A stretch of DNA of 64,000 nt from Lysobacteraceae bacterium NML93-0399 (GCA_002307375.1 NTJI01000001.1:62001-126000); one strand, 5' to 3'; positions 52,976 through 62,059 are shown, counted from the first letter of the stretch. The notes: generated by a model not told the origin, from the letters alone. Program-made: numbers and translations.

Positions 52976-53055
52976 CGCCAGCGCCGGGGCTCACCCGGCG
53001 CCGCGACGCACATGCGCCACCTAGGCTGGGGCTCCCGTCGCCTGGAGTTCCCCCC

Positions 53056-53421
53056 ATGGCCCTGCGTCTGAGGCGCCTTGCATGCGTGACCCTGTCGGCC
53101 CTGCTGTTCTCGACGCAGGCCCCGGGCCAGACGGGTGAACAGGGCTTGCTGTGGCGCGACGGCGATCCCTTCGTGTTCTGCCGTCACGGGATGAAGCACA
53201 CACCGCGCGCCTGGATTCCGGTGCCTGATTACACACGAACACCGCCCACGCCGACGCCCGGCTACTGCCCATGGCCGACGCCTTTCTGCTACTACCAGAC
53301 CGGCTGGTCCTGGGACGAGATCTTCGCCTACTACGCCTATCTTCAAATCTGCCCGCAGGCCGAGCGCTCGGGACGCTGGCAAGGACCGGGTGACGGCACC
53401 CGGTCGCCCTATTCGCACTGA
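53056..53421 (+). CDS. Small secreted protein, Pro/Tyr/Cys-rich
   Basis: 121 aa. A signal peptide (LRRLACVTLSALLFSTQAPGQ) precedes a short mature chain with four cysteines and clusters such as TPTPGYCPWPTPFCYY and WSWDEIFAYYAYLQICP. No family recognised. It follows rlmF by 80 nt and is convergent with the next gene. Confidence 0.65.
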   Translation: MALRLRRLACVTLSALLFSTQAPGQTGEQGLLWRDGDPFVFCRHGMKHTPRAWIPVPDYTRTPPTPTPGYCPWPTPFCYYQTGWSWDEIFAYYAYLQICPQAERSGRWQGPGDGTRSPYSH

Positions 53422-53462
53422 GCAATAAAGGGTTGCCGTCGACGGGCGCAACGACTGGCCGA

Positions 53463-53792
53463 TTACGCCGGGTCGTGACCCCAGTTCTTCAGCGAGTAGC
53501 GCCACGGCGTCTCGCTGATGTCGCCGTCGGGCCGCTGCGCCAGATGGCGGTGCACATAGCCGGCCACCCTGCGCATGTGTGCGAAGTCGTCATCGGTGTA
53601 ATCGTCCTGCCGCGTGCGCAGCAACTGCACGATGCGTCGCCCGGACGCATGGCCGACCGATTCGCCGCCGTCCTCGCCCTTCGCGCCGACGCTTCGCGAG
53701 GCATCGGTGTCGAGCCAGCGTTCGAGTTCGGCCGGCGCCATGTTCACCGCGTCGCGGAACGCGTCCAGTGCCTCGCGATCGGCGTCCTTCAT
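53463..53792 (-). CDS. DUF3140 family protein
   Basis: 109 aa with the DUF3140 core MAPAELERWLDTDASRSVG, GESVGHASGRRIVQLLRTR, DDDFAHMRRVAGYVHRHLAQRP and YSLKNWGHDP. Often paired with DUF2945, as here (4-nt ATGA overlap). Function unknown; DNA binding has been suggested for the family. Confidence 0.92.
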   Translation of the reverse strand: MKDADREALDAFRDAVNMAPAELERWLDTDASRSVGAKGEDGGESVGHASGRRIVQLLRTRQDDYTDDDFAHMRRVAGYVHRHLAQRPDGDISETPWRYSLKNWGHDPA

Positions 53793-54007
53793 GCGCCGCC
53801 GGTCCGCTTCAGCGCCCCGGGTTTGTGCGCCGCCTTGGCGCCGGTTTTGTCGCTGACCACCAGATACTGCGGATCATCAGGCGAGGCGGAGACCTTGTGC
53901 CCCTTGATGGTCGTATCCGATGTGAGCTTCTTCTCGACCTTGCCCTCGGTCCTGCCTTGCGAGGTCTGCCATGTGACGTGGCTGCCCTTTCTCAACGATC
54001 CGGCCAT
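53789..54007 (-). CDS. DUF2945 (HVA1/TUDOR-like) protein
   Basis: 72 aa: LRKGSHVTWQTSQGRTEGKVEKKLTS then PQYLVVSDKTGAKAAHKPGALK, the DUF2945 pattern. Small SH3/TUDOR-like fold. First gene of the coupled pair with DUF3140. Confidence 0.9.
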   Translation of the reverse strand: MAGSLRKGSHVTWQTSQGRTEGKVEKKLTSDTTIKGHKVSASPDDPQYLVVSDKTGAKAAHKPGALKRTGGA

Positions 54008-54145
54008 CGGTGGCTCCTGGATGGGTGCGCGCGCAGCCTGACGCGCGTGATGCCCGCTGACGGTGAAATCCCGGTGTTCAGTTCACCGTCTAGCGTGAGA
54101 TCGACGGCTGTTAGCATGCGGCCGCGGTCGCCCTTCCCCACCCGC

Positions 54146-54895
54146 ATGACCACGCCCCTGCCCGCCATTCCCATCGCCATCCGCAGCTACGGCGCCGACA
54201 GCACGGTGGACCGCCACGACTTCGCCCAGCTCGTGCTGCCGCTTTCGGGCGAACTGGCGATGGACATCGCCGGCCGCGAAGCGCGACTGGACCGTCATGT
54301 CGCGGCGTTCGTCGAAACCGGGGCGCGTCACGACCAGATCAGCGCGGTCGCGAACCGCTCGATCATCGTCGACCTGCACGCCGGCGCGCTCGAGGATTGC
54401 GCCGGCGAGCGTCTGGCGCGGCTGCGCTATGTCGCCCTGTCGCCTGACGCCATCAGTCTCGTCGACTACATGGGCGTCCAGGTGGCGCGCGGCCCGGTGC
54501 CGGCGCATCGGCTGCGCCTGTGGACGCCATTGCTGGTGGATGCCCTGCTCGGCGATGCCTGCCGGCCCGTGTCCCGCCTGGCGCGGCTGCTGCCCGCCGT
54601 GGAAGCGCAGCCGGCGCGCAACTGGACGGTCGATTCGATGGCCGACCACGTCGGCGTGAGCGCGAGCCGGCTGCATGCGCTGTTCCAGCAGGAGCTGGGA
54701 CAGACGCCACGCACCTGGCTGGCCGCGGTGCGCATGGGCCGGGCCGAACACCTGCTCGCACACACCGCCTGGCCGATCGCCCAGATCGCCGCTGCCTGCG
54801 GATATGCCGACCAGAGCGCGCTGACCCGCGCCATGCGGCGCGCCACCGGTACCACGCCCGGCCAGACCCGGCGACAGGCGCGAGCCCGGGCCTGA
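54146..54895 (+). CDS. AraC-family transcriptional regulator
   Basis: 249 aa: an N-terminal cupin-like sensor and a C-terminal double helix-turn-helix (NWTVDSMADHVGVSASRLHALFQQELG, AWPIAQIAAACGYADQSALTRAMRRATGTTPG). It is 71 nt upstream of the EamA transporter, which it may control. An upstream ATG at 54116 is possible. Confidence 0.9.
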   Translation: MTTPLPAIPIAIRSYGADSTVDRHDFAQLVLPLSGELAMDIAGREARLDRHVAAFVETGARHDQISAVANRSIIVDLHAGALEDCAGERLARLRYVALSPDAISLVDYMGVQVARGPVPAHRLRLWTPLLVDALLGDACRPVSRLARLLPAVEAQPARNWTVDSMADHVGVSASRLHALFQQELGQTPRTWLAAVRMGRAEHLLAHTAWPIAQIAAACGYADQSALTRAMRRATGTTPGQTRRQARARA

Positions 54896-54966
54896 AATCC
54901 GCCAGTTCCGGTCAAGACCTCGGGTGCGCGGCGCGCCTAGGCTGTGCGGCCCGACGGAGATCGCGC

Positions 54967-55923
54967 ATGGCAGCCACCCACAACCAGACCCGGCTGGGCA
55001 TCGTCTGCGGCATCGGCGCCGGTGCGCTGTGGGGCCTGGTGTTTCTGGCCCCGGAACTGGTCGGCGACTTCGCGCCGCTGCAGCTGACCATCGGCCGATA
55101 CGTATTCTTCGGGCTGTTCTCGGCGGTGCTGCTCGCGCCGCTGTGGCGTGGCCTGATGCCGGCGCTCACGGCTTCGGACTGGCGGGCGCTGGTGTGGCTC
55201 GCGCTGAGCGGCAACATCGTCTACTACGTGCTGCTGTCGAGCGCGGTGCAGTTGGGTGGCATCGCGATAACGTCGCTGGTGATCGGCTTTCTGCCGGTCG
55301 CTGTGACCGTCATCGGCAGCCGCGACCAGGGCGCGCTTCCGCTGCGCCGGCTCGCGCCGTCGCTGCTGCTGTGCGCGGCAGGAGCGCTGTGCATCGGCTG
55401 GCAGGCGCTGTCGAGGCCGGCAGACGGCGACGTCGGGCGGCAATTGCTCGGCCTGCTGTGCGGCGTCGGCGCGCTGGCGTCCTGGACGTGTTTCGCGGTG
55501 ACCAACAGCCGGCGTCTGGCGCGGTTGCCGCAGATTTCGGTCCACGCCTGGAACCTGCTGACGGGCGTGGTCACCTGCGCGCTGACATTGCTGCTGGTGC
55601 CGCTGGCGATGTGGTGGCATCCGCAGCCCCACGCCGCATCCGCCTGGCTGTGGTTGATCGCCGTGTCGGCGGGTGTGGCGCTGTTCGCCTCGATGCTCGG
55701 CAACGCCTTGTGGAACCGCATGAGCCGGCTGCTGCCGTTGACACTGGTCGGCCAGATGATCCTGTTCGAGACATTGTTCGCGCTGGTGTATGGCCTGGCC
55801 TGGGAAGGCCGACTGCCGACGTGGCCCGAGACCTTCGCGTTCGCGCTCGTAGTCGCGAGCGTGGTGACGTGTCTGGCCGCTCACCGGACGCCACGCGCGC
55901 TCGCGCAGTCCACGCCCGGGTGA
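54967..55923 (+). CDS. EamA/DMT-family transporter
   Basis: 318-aa permease with about ten membrane segments in two EamA repeats; starts GIVCGIGAGALWGLVFLAPEL. The substrate is unknown; relatives export metabolites or amino acids. It follows the AraC regulator on the same strand. Confidence 0.88.
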   Translation: MAATHNQTRLGIVCGIGAGALWGLVFLAPELVGDFAPLQLTIGRYVFFGLFSAVLLAPLWRGLMPALTASDWRALVWLALSGNIVYYVLLSSAVQLGGIAITSLVIGFLPVAVTVIGSRDQGALPLRRLAPSLLLCAAGALCIGWQALSRPADGDVGRQLLGLLCGVGALASWTCFAVTNSRRLARLPQISVHAWNLLTGVVTCALTLLLVPLAMWWHPQPHAASAWLWLIAVSAGVALFASMLGNALWNRMSRLLPLTLVGQMILFETLFALVYGLAWEGRLPTWPETFAFALVVASVVTCLAAHRTPRALAQSTPG

Positions 55924-56029
55924 GCGGCGTCGCGCCGCGAGTGCACGAAAACGACGACGGATTCACTGCTGCGATGCGATTGATCGGGCCCACGCCCGCG
56001 CCATCGCACCCCGTCTGCAGGAGACTCCC

Positions 56030-57061
56030 ATGTCGCACGACGCTCCCGACCCGCTCGCATCGCGCCGACGCGCCCTCAATCTGATCGGCGCCGGCCTGGT
56101 CGCCGGTCCGGCGGCGTTCGCCGCCGGCGGCGCGGCAGCGCAATCGACGCCGGCCGCGGCCGGGGCCGACGCAGCGCGCCCGCGCATGCAGGACCCACGC
56201 CAGCAGTATCCGCGGCCGCCTTTCGCCGCCCAGACACAAGCCTGGCCCGGGTTGGCGTCGAAGATGCAGCCGCCACCCGACCACGGCGAGCGCAGCTATG
56301 TGGGATCCGGCCGCCTGGCCGGACGCCGCGCGCTGATCACCGGCGGCGATTCGGGCATCGGCCGCGCCGCGGCGATCGCCTATGCGCGCGAAGGCGCCGA
56401 CGTGGCGATCAACTATCTGCCGGCCGAGGAATCGGACGCCCGCGAGGTCGTCGCGCTCATCGAAGAGGCCGGTCGCAAGGCCGTCGCCATCCCCGGCGAT
56501 CTGCGCGACGAGCGGTTCTGCACGCAGCTGGTCGAGCGCGCGGCCGCCGAGCTCGGCGGACTCGACATCCTCGTCAACAACGCCGCCATGCAACGCGCGC
56601 AGGCATCGATCCTCGACATCACCACCGAGCAGTTCGACGCCACGATGAAGACCAATCTCTACGCGACGTTCTGGCTCAGCAAGGCCGCCATTCCGCGCAT
56701 GCCGGCCGGCGCGGCGATCATCAACACCGCCTCGATCGTCGCCAGCGATCCGCCGGCCGCCCTGCTCGACTACGCCGCGACCAAGGGCGCACTGGTGACC
56801 TTCACCAAGGGCCTGGCCAAGCAGCTCGCCGAGCGAGGCATCCGCGTCAACGCCGTCGCGCCCGGGCCCTACTGGACACCGCTGCAGCCCAGCGGCGGCC
56901 AGATGCCCGATCAGCTGCCGCAATTCGGCAGCGATTCGCCGCTGGGCCGCCCCGGCCAGCCGGCAGAGATCGCCTCGCTGTTCGTGCTGCTGGCCTCGCA
57001 GGAAGCCAGCTACACCTCGGGCAACGTCTTCAGCAGCACCGGCGTGGGCGGCGACGCATGA
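56030..57061 (+). CDS. Tat-exported short-chain dehydrogenase
   Basis: 343 aa. The N-terminus has a twin-arginine signal (SRRRALNLIGAGLVAGPAAFAAGG), then a Pro/Gln-rich linker and an SDR domain of the YghA/general-stress-39 type: TGGDSGIGRAAA, NNAAMQ, catalytic S in NTASIVASD, YAATK, and the end YTSGNVFSSTGVGGD. A cytoplasmic cofactor fold with a Tat signal implies export of the folded enzyme with bound NAD(P). It lies upstream of a DUF4126 gene. Confidence 0.9.
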   Translation: MSHDAPDPLASRRRALNLIGAGLVAGPAAFAAGGAAAQSTPAAAGADAARPRMQDPRQQYPRPPFAAQTQAWPGLASKMQPPPDHGERSYVGSGRLAGRRALITGGDSGIGRAAAIAYAREGADVAINYLPAEESDAREVVALIEEAGRKAVAIPGDLRDERFCTQLVERAAAELGGLDILVNNAAMQRAQASILDITTEQFDATMKTNLYATFWLSKAAIPRMPAGAAIINTASIVASDPPAALLDYAATKGALVTFTKGLAKQLAERGIRVNAVAPGPYWTPLQPSGGQMPDQLPQFGSDSPLGRPGQPAEIASLFVLLASQEASYTSGNVFSSTGVGGDA

Positions 57062-57107
57062 GCACGCGCCACGCCCACAACGTCCCCCACATCGGAGCAC
57101 TTCACAT

Positions 57108-57599
57108 ATGGCATTGATCCACTCGATCCTCATGGGCGCCGTCGCCGGCATGCGCGCGATGACGCCGCTGGCGACCGTCGCCCATGCCGCCTGCAACGGC
57201 ACCCTGCCCCGCGGCAACGGCGCGCCGCGCCTGTTGTCCAACCGCGTCGCCTCGATCGGTGCCAAGGCGCTCGCCGCCGGCGAACTGGCCGGCGACAAGC
57301 TCGAGCATGCGCCCGACCGAATCGTGCCGGCCGGCATGCTGGCGCGCATCGTCACCGGCGCGATCGCGGGCGCAGCGCTCGCACCGCGCGAACAGCGCGG
57401 ACTGGCCGCCGTTCTCGGCGCTGGCGCGGCTGTCGGCACCGCGATGCTGACCTTCGACCTGCGCGTGCGCGCCATGCGGCGCTTCGGGCAGAAGACCACC
57501 GGCGCGGTCGAGGACGCGATCGCCCTCGGCAGCGCCACGCTGATCGCCCGCAGCGCCGCGCCCAGGCCGCGTCGCATGGCGTGGTTGCGCGACCGCTGA
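57108..57599 (+). CDS. DUF4126-family membrane protein
   Basis: 163 aa with hydrophobic Gly/Ala segments ([60 protein letters not shown]). It follows the SDR gene by 46 nt. Function unknown. Confidence 0.85.
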   Translation: MALIHSILMGAVAGMRAMTPLATVAHAACNGTLPRGNGAPRLLSNRVASIGAKALAAGELAGDKLEHAPDRIVPAGMLARIVTGAIAGAALAPREQRGLAAVLGAGAAVGTAMLTFDLRVRAMRRFGQKTTGAVEDAIALGSATLIARSAAPRPRRMAWLRDR

Positions 57600-57621
57600 G
57601 ACCGGGCAAAACGGACCGGTC

Positions 57622-58271
57622 ATGACCCCGCGCGATGTCGCCGCGGACGCGATAGCGCTTGCCAAGCCGGTCGACGATGTGCCGACCGGCAGCCTCGCGG
57701 CGCTGCGCCGCGCGGCGAAGGACTGTCGGCGCTGTCCGCTGTGGCGCCCCGCCACACAGACCGTGTTCGGCGCCGGTCGCGCACGTGCGCGCATCATGCT
57801 GATCGGCGAGCAGCCCGGCGCGCAGGAGGACCTCGCCGGCGCGCCGTTCGTGGGGCCGGCGGGCAGCCTGTTGCGCGAACTGCTGGGAGCGGCGCAGATC
57901 CCGGTCGACGCGGTCTACATGACCAATACCGTCAAACACTTCAAGTTCCAGCCGCGGGGCAAGCGTCGGCTCCACGTGCGCGCCAATGCCGCCGAACAGG
58001 CTGCATGTCGGCCGTGGCTGGCCGCCGAACTGTTGCGCGTGCGCCGCAAATCGCCGTCGCACTCGGCGCGATGGCCGCGCGGACACTGTTCGGCAACGCG
58101 TTCCGCCTGACCCGCGAGCGAGGCGAACTCCGGCCGCTCGATACACGCACCCGTGCATTGGCCACCTTGCATCCGTCGGCTATCCTGCGGATGCGGGGCC
58201 CGGAGCGCGAGCGCGCACAGGACGCCCTGCTGGCCGACCTGCACACCGCGCGGGCGACCCTCGGCGGCTGA
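57622..58271 (+). pseudogene. UdgX-type uracil-DNA glycosylase, frameshifted
   Basis: N-terminal frame (57622 to about 58047) has the family-4/UdgX features: cysteines in [28 protein letters not shown], and the UdgX insertion with its histidine RGKRRLHVRAN. The frame then fails; a second frame (to 58271) carries the rest (PQIAVALGAMAARTLFGNAF, and catalytic-side HPSAILR). One missing C in GTGCGCC(C)GCAAATC near 58044 restores a normal ELLRVRPQIAVALG. UdgX excises uracil and binds covalently to DNA. The break may be real or a sequencing error. Confidence 0.85.
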
Positions 58272-58388
58272 GACATCGACCCGGCGCAGGCGTGCAGATT
58301 CGTCGCGGTGGGCAACTTCTGGCGCTGCGATCACGACTGCCGGATCGGAGGATCGGGACACTCGCGTCTCCGCCGGAAGGAGCGCGCC

Positions 58389-59261
58389 ATGCGATTGCAT
58401 CACCTCAACTGCATCTCCACCTGTCCGCTCGGCGGGCGGCTGATGGACGGCCGCACCCAGGCGCTGGTCGCGCGCGGCGAGCTGTGTTGCCACTGATTGC
58501 TCGCCGAAACCGCCGACAGTCTGGTGCTCGTCGACACGGGCCTGGGCATGCGCGACGTGCTGCAGCCGCGTACGCGCCTGAGCCGGTTCTTCCTGGCGCT
58601 CGTGCACCCGGACCTGCGCGCCGAGATGACCGCGGTGCGGCAGATCCAGCGGTTGGGATTCAGGCCGCAGGACGTGCGTCATATCCTGCTGTCGCACCTC
58701 GACTTCGACCACGCCGGCGGCCTCGACGACTTCCCCCACGCGCGCGTCCACATGCTGGAGCGGGAACGCATGCATGCCCAGCGCCAGCACAGCTGGCTCG
58801 ACCGGCAACACTTCCGTCCGCAGCAGTGGTCGAGCGCAGCGCGGTGGCACACCTATGACAGCGCCCAAGGCGACGCCTGGATGGGGTTCGATTGCGTACG
58901 CGCGCTCGAAGGGGTGCCACCCGAACTGCTGCTGGTGCCCCTGCCCGGGCACACCCATGGGCACGCGGGCATCGCGCTCGACACCCCGTCAGGCTGGCTG
59001 TTTCTGGCCGCCGACGCCTACTTCCACGCCGGCGAGATGCAGACGACGCCCGGGTGTCCGCCGGGGCTGCGGGCCTACCAGTGGATGATGGAACTCGATC
59101 GTCCTGCGCGCCTGCACAACCAGCATCGTCTGCGCGAGCTGCGTCATCGCCAGACCGGGATGGAGTTTTTCTGCTCGCATGATGTTTCCGAATTCGAGCG
59201 ACTCAGCGGTCGGTCAGCGGGCGTGCCGGTGCCGCGCACGGGGTCCACGCAGGCGGCATGA
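58389..59261 (+). pseudogene. Metallo-beta-lactamase-fold hydrolase with in-frame TGA
   Basis: Starts at ATG 58389 after GGAAGGAG: MRLHHLNCISTCPLGGRLMDG, then ...ELCCH, TGA at 58494-58496, and LLAETADSLVLVDTGLG in the same frame. Homologues of this type have a residue (usually Cys) where the TGA is. The zinc motif HLDFDHAGG, GHTHGHAG and SHD are intact. A start downstream of the stop (TTG 58497) would lack the first strand. The enzyme resembles lactonase/glyoxalase-like MBL hydrolases. Simplest reading: a nonsense mutation or base error; selenocysteine cannot be excluded. Confidence 0.8.
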
Positions 59262-59340
59262 GGGCGATTGCGCATCGCGGAGGCGTTTGCCGGGAGACGG
59301 CCCATCGCGGAGCGCGCCTGTGCATCACGGCATCCATCCA

Positions 59341-59749
59341 TGTAGGAGCGACCTCGGTCGCGATGGGCATTCTCGGACAAGCCCGATCGCGCGCCAGCGC
59401 GCTCCTACACGAAGCGGCGCTCCTCTGTAGGAGCGACCTTGGTCGCGATGGGCTGTCCCGGGAGGGCCCCATCGCGCGCAAGCGCGCTCCTACACGAAGC
59501 GGCGCTCTTCTGTAGGAGCGACCTTGGTCGCGATGCGCTGTCCCGGGAGGGCCCCATCGCGCGCAAGCGCGCTCCTACACGAAGCGGCGCTCTTCTGTAG
59601 GAGCGACCTTGGTCGCGATGCGCTGTCCCGGGAGGGCCCCATCGCGCGCAAGCGCGCTCCTGCACGAAGCGGCGGTCTTCTGTAGGAGCGACCTTGGTCG
59701 CGATGGGCTGTTTCAGGAGAGCCCCATCGCGCGCGAGCGCGCTCCTACA
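59341..59749. repeat. Exact 85-bp tandem GTAG REP array, five units
   Basis: TGTAGGAGCGACCTTGGTCGCGATG begins at 59341, 59426, 59511, 59596 and 59681, exactly 85 bp apart. Each is followed by a spacer and the inverted arm CGCGCAAGCGCGCTCCTACA. Units differ by only a few bases. The array fills the 580-bp gap after the MBL gene; no other feature is seen there. Confidence 0.92.
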
Positions 59750-59840
59750 CAAGTGCGTCGAAGCCCGCACCCCGCAAGTCTCAACATCCGCGAACCGCGG
59801 CGCCTACAATGCGCGCCCCCTCGGCACCCGGTCGCAGCGC

Positions 59841-60674
59841 ATGGACATCGTCGTACTCGAAGAACTCAAGGCCTACATCGACCCGTTGACGCCGGACGAG
59901 CACGAGGCGCTCGAGCGCAGCCTGCTGGCCGAAGGCTGCCGCGATGCGCTGGTGCTGTGGGGCAACGTGCTTGTCGACGGCCACAACCGCTACGGCATCT
60001 GCCAGAAGCACGGCATCGCCTTCAACACCATCCAGAACACGCGCTTCCAGTCGATGGAGGACGTACATCTGTGGATGATCGAACAGCATCTGGGCCGGCG
60101 CAGCGTGTCCGATTACCAGCGCGGCGTGCTGGCGCTGCGCAAGCGCGACATCATCGCCGCGCGTCAGCAGGCCCAGCGCATGGCCGTCCTGCAGCCGGCC
60201 GCGGATGCCGAGCCCGAGACACCCGCGCACGACACCGAAGACCGGCCGCCGTGGGACGACGCGCCGTCAATGGTCAGCCGCGCCGAACTGGCACGCGAGG
60301 CCAAGCTCAGCAGCAACCAGGTGGCGATGATCGAACGCATCCACGCGACCGCCACGCCCGAGGTGGTCGAGGCGCTCAAGTCCGGCGCAATCTCGATGAG
60401 CGCCGCCGCGGCCGTCGCCAGCCTGCCCGAAGACGAACAGCGCAGCGCTGCGCAGGCCGGCAAGGCCGAGCTGCGCCAGGCTGCCAAGCGTGCCCGCGAT
60501 GCTAGGAAGCGGCCACGCAGCGGGGCCGATGGCGAAGCCGCGACCGAAGCGGACGGTTCGACACCCGACGCCAAGGCACTGCAACGCCGCGTGCTGGAAC
60601 TCGAACGCGAGAACGAAGATCTGCGCGGACAGATCGAGATCCTGCAGAACCAGATCGTCCGGTTGCGCGGCTGA
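59841..60674 (+). CDS. ParB-like N-terminal domain protein
   Basis: 277 aa. ParB-type N-terminal fold (VLEELKAYIDPLTPDEHEALERSLLAEG, LVLWGNVLVDGHNRYGICQKHG), a KorB-like helix region (LAREAKLSSNQVAMIERIHATATPEVVEALKSG), an Ala/Arg-rich linker and a C-terminal coiled coil (LQRRVLELERENEDLRGQIEILQNQIVRL). It lacks a ParA partner and parS-like sites nearby, so it is more likely a regulator than a segregation protein. Confidence 0.85.
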   Translation: MDIVVLEELKAYIDPLTPDEHEALERSLLAEGCRDALVLWGNVLVDGHNRYGICQKHGIAFNTIQNTRFQSMEDVHLWMIEQHLGRRSVSDYQRGVLALRKRDIIAARQQAQRMAVLQPAADAEPETPAHDTEDRPPWDDAPSMVSRAELAREAKLSSNQVAMIERIHATATPEVVEALKSGAISMSAAAAVASLPEDEQRSAAQAGKAELRQAAKRARDARKRPRSGADGEAATEADGSTPDAKALQRRVLELERENEDLRGQIEILQNQIVRLRG

Positions 60675-60768
60675 TCGATCGGCGCACCCGGCGCCTTTCA
60701 TGAACGCCCGCGCGCGGCGCGGCGGCCATGCATGAGACACTGGCCCGCTCATTCGCAGTGGAGTGTTC

Positions 60769-60903
60769 GTGGCCAAGCCCAACTACGCATTCGAAAAACG
60801 CCAGCGCGAGCTGGCCAAGAAGAAGAAGCAGGACGAGAAGGACGCCAAGAAGCGCGCCGAGCGCGACGCGGCCAGGGGCAACGCCCCGACGGACGCCGGC
60901 TGA
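60769..60903 (+). CDS. Small Lys-rich conserved protein (44 aa)
   Basis: GTG start at 60769; begins AKPNYAFEKRQRELAKKKKQ and is very basic, ending RGNAPTDAG. A protein of this kind is recurrent in Xanthomonadaceae. Function unknown; nucleic-acid or ribosome association is a guess. Confidence 0.75.
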   Translation: MAKPNYAFEKRQRELAKKKKQDEKDAKKRAERDAARGNAPTDAG

Positions 60904-61051
60904 CGTCCACCGCGCAGGTCGTATGGTCTGGAGTTCTCAGACGAGCGGCCGAACGCTTTACGCGGTGACGCCGCCATGCGCGTCGCACGCAGACGCGGGA
61001 ACCGCAGATCAATCACGCCTGAGCCGGTCCGGGGCGCAGCCTTCGGGCCGG

Positions 61052-61273
61052 TCAGTCGCGCCGCCTGCGCTCGCGCGATTCGCCAGCTGGCGTATTGGCG
61101 TCTGCCCGGTCCTCGTCGGTTGCAGGCTCGACGTCTTCCATCTCGCCGCTCAGCTCAGGTGTGGAGACCCCGAACGCGCGCGGCCACACTTGGCCGCTCT
61201 GCTCGATGTCCTGTTCGGGCACCGCGCCTTCCTGCTTGAGGAATTTTTCGCGCATTGTCTTCTCGTCACCCAT
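61052..61273 (-). CDS. Small acidic hypothetical protein
   Basis: 73 aa from ATG 61273: MGDEKTMREKFLKQEGAVPEQ, then EMEDVEPATDEDRAD and a basic tail RERRRRD. Charged, no hydrophobic core, possibly disordered. The frame upstream of 61273 is not convincing. Confidence 0.55.
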   Translation of the reverse strand: MGDEKTMREKFLKQEGAVPEQDIEQSGQVWPRAFGVSTPELSGEMEDVEPATDEDRADANTPAGESRERRRRD

Positions 61274-61414
61274 GTCCGGTCTCCGTGATGTGCCGCGCAC
61301 GATGCGCATGCGAATGACCGTTCTAGTGGCGATACCGTGGCTTTGCGGTGAGCAGTGGATGACATCAGGCGCGACGCGCGGACGCAGCGTCTGCGAAAGA
61401 CGCGCCATGCAGGC

Positions 61415-62059
61415 TCACACGGAAGCTGCTGCAGCGGGCACCCGGTCCCCATGCGGACGCGTACCTCGCCGCTCGATGCGGAAGTCGATCGGTTTGTAGC
61501 TGAAATTGTTGGACTGCCCCGCCGAACAGGCGGTCATCGCCACGATCAGCGGCATTTCGGCGCGCAGGCGCACGTGATCGCCCGGCCGGCTCAGCGGCGG
61601 CAATACCGCGACCTTGCCGTCGGCATCGAAGGTGACATGCATGAAGATGTTGAATGCCACCGGGATGCGGTCGACATCGATGCCGTACGGCGCCAGCGCC
61701 GACGCGAGGTTGCCTTCGCAGCCCGGCCGCCCTTGCTTTTCGCCGTAGAGTTTTTCGAACATCGTCTTCGAGCACGGTGTCAGGGTGAAGTCGTGCCGGC
61801 CGCAGGTGTCTTCGAGGATCGTGAACATCGGCGTGCTGCGATTGGAGTACAGCGTGTCGCCGGTGGTGAGCAGATAGCGCGAGGCGTAGTCGATCGAGCG
61901 GCCCGACGACAGGTATTCGCGGGTGTCGTCGCGGGCGAACGCGGTCAGATCGCTGACCTGTTGCCCCATCGGGTCGATGACGACGAGCTCGTCGCCGGTG
62001 TCCAGTTCGATCGCGTGGCCCGAGCACGGCGCGATACGGACGGTTTCCTGCGCCGCCAT
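61415..62059 (-). CDS. DUF1989, urea-carboxylase-associated family protein
   Basis: 214 aa with APCSGHAIELDTGDELVVIDPMGQQVSDL, LEDTCGRHDFTLTPCSKTMFEKLYG, NIFMHVTFDADGKVA and SRPGDHVRLRAEMPLIVAMTACSAG, typical of DUF1989. The family is linked to urea and guanidine metabolism. Its start overlaps the upstream stop by one base (TGATG), so it is translated with the GntA-like gene. Confidence 0.9.
   Translation of the reverse strand: MAAQETVRIAPCSGHAIELDTGDELVVIDPMGQQVSDLTAFARDDTREYLSSGRSIDYASRYLLTTGDTLYSNRSTPMFTILEDTCGRHDFTLTPCSKTMFEKLYGEKQGRPGCEGNLASALAPYGIDVDRIPVAFNIFMHVTFDADGKVAVLPPLSRPGDHVRLRAEMPLIVAMTACSAGQSNNFSYKPIDFRIERRGTRPHGDRVPAAAASV

Noticed and set aside
53789..54007. DUF2945 as a shadow of a plus-strand frame
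   Set aside because: The minus-strand frame matches the family pattern and overlaps DUF3140 by ATGA, which supports it as real.
55571..57577. 668-codon minus-strand open frame
   Set aside because: Antisense to the EamA, SDR and DUF4126 genes, all of which have recognised motifs.
58494..58496. Calling the MBL gene a selenoprotein
   Set aside because: No selA/B/C is visible and no convincing SECIS could be drawn; kept only as a test in the findings.
59341..59749. Possible CRISPR array
   Set aside because: The 85-bp units are near-identical throughout, including the spacers, and contain inverted REP arms; there are no unique spacers or cas genes.
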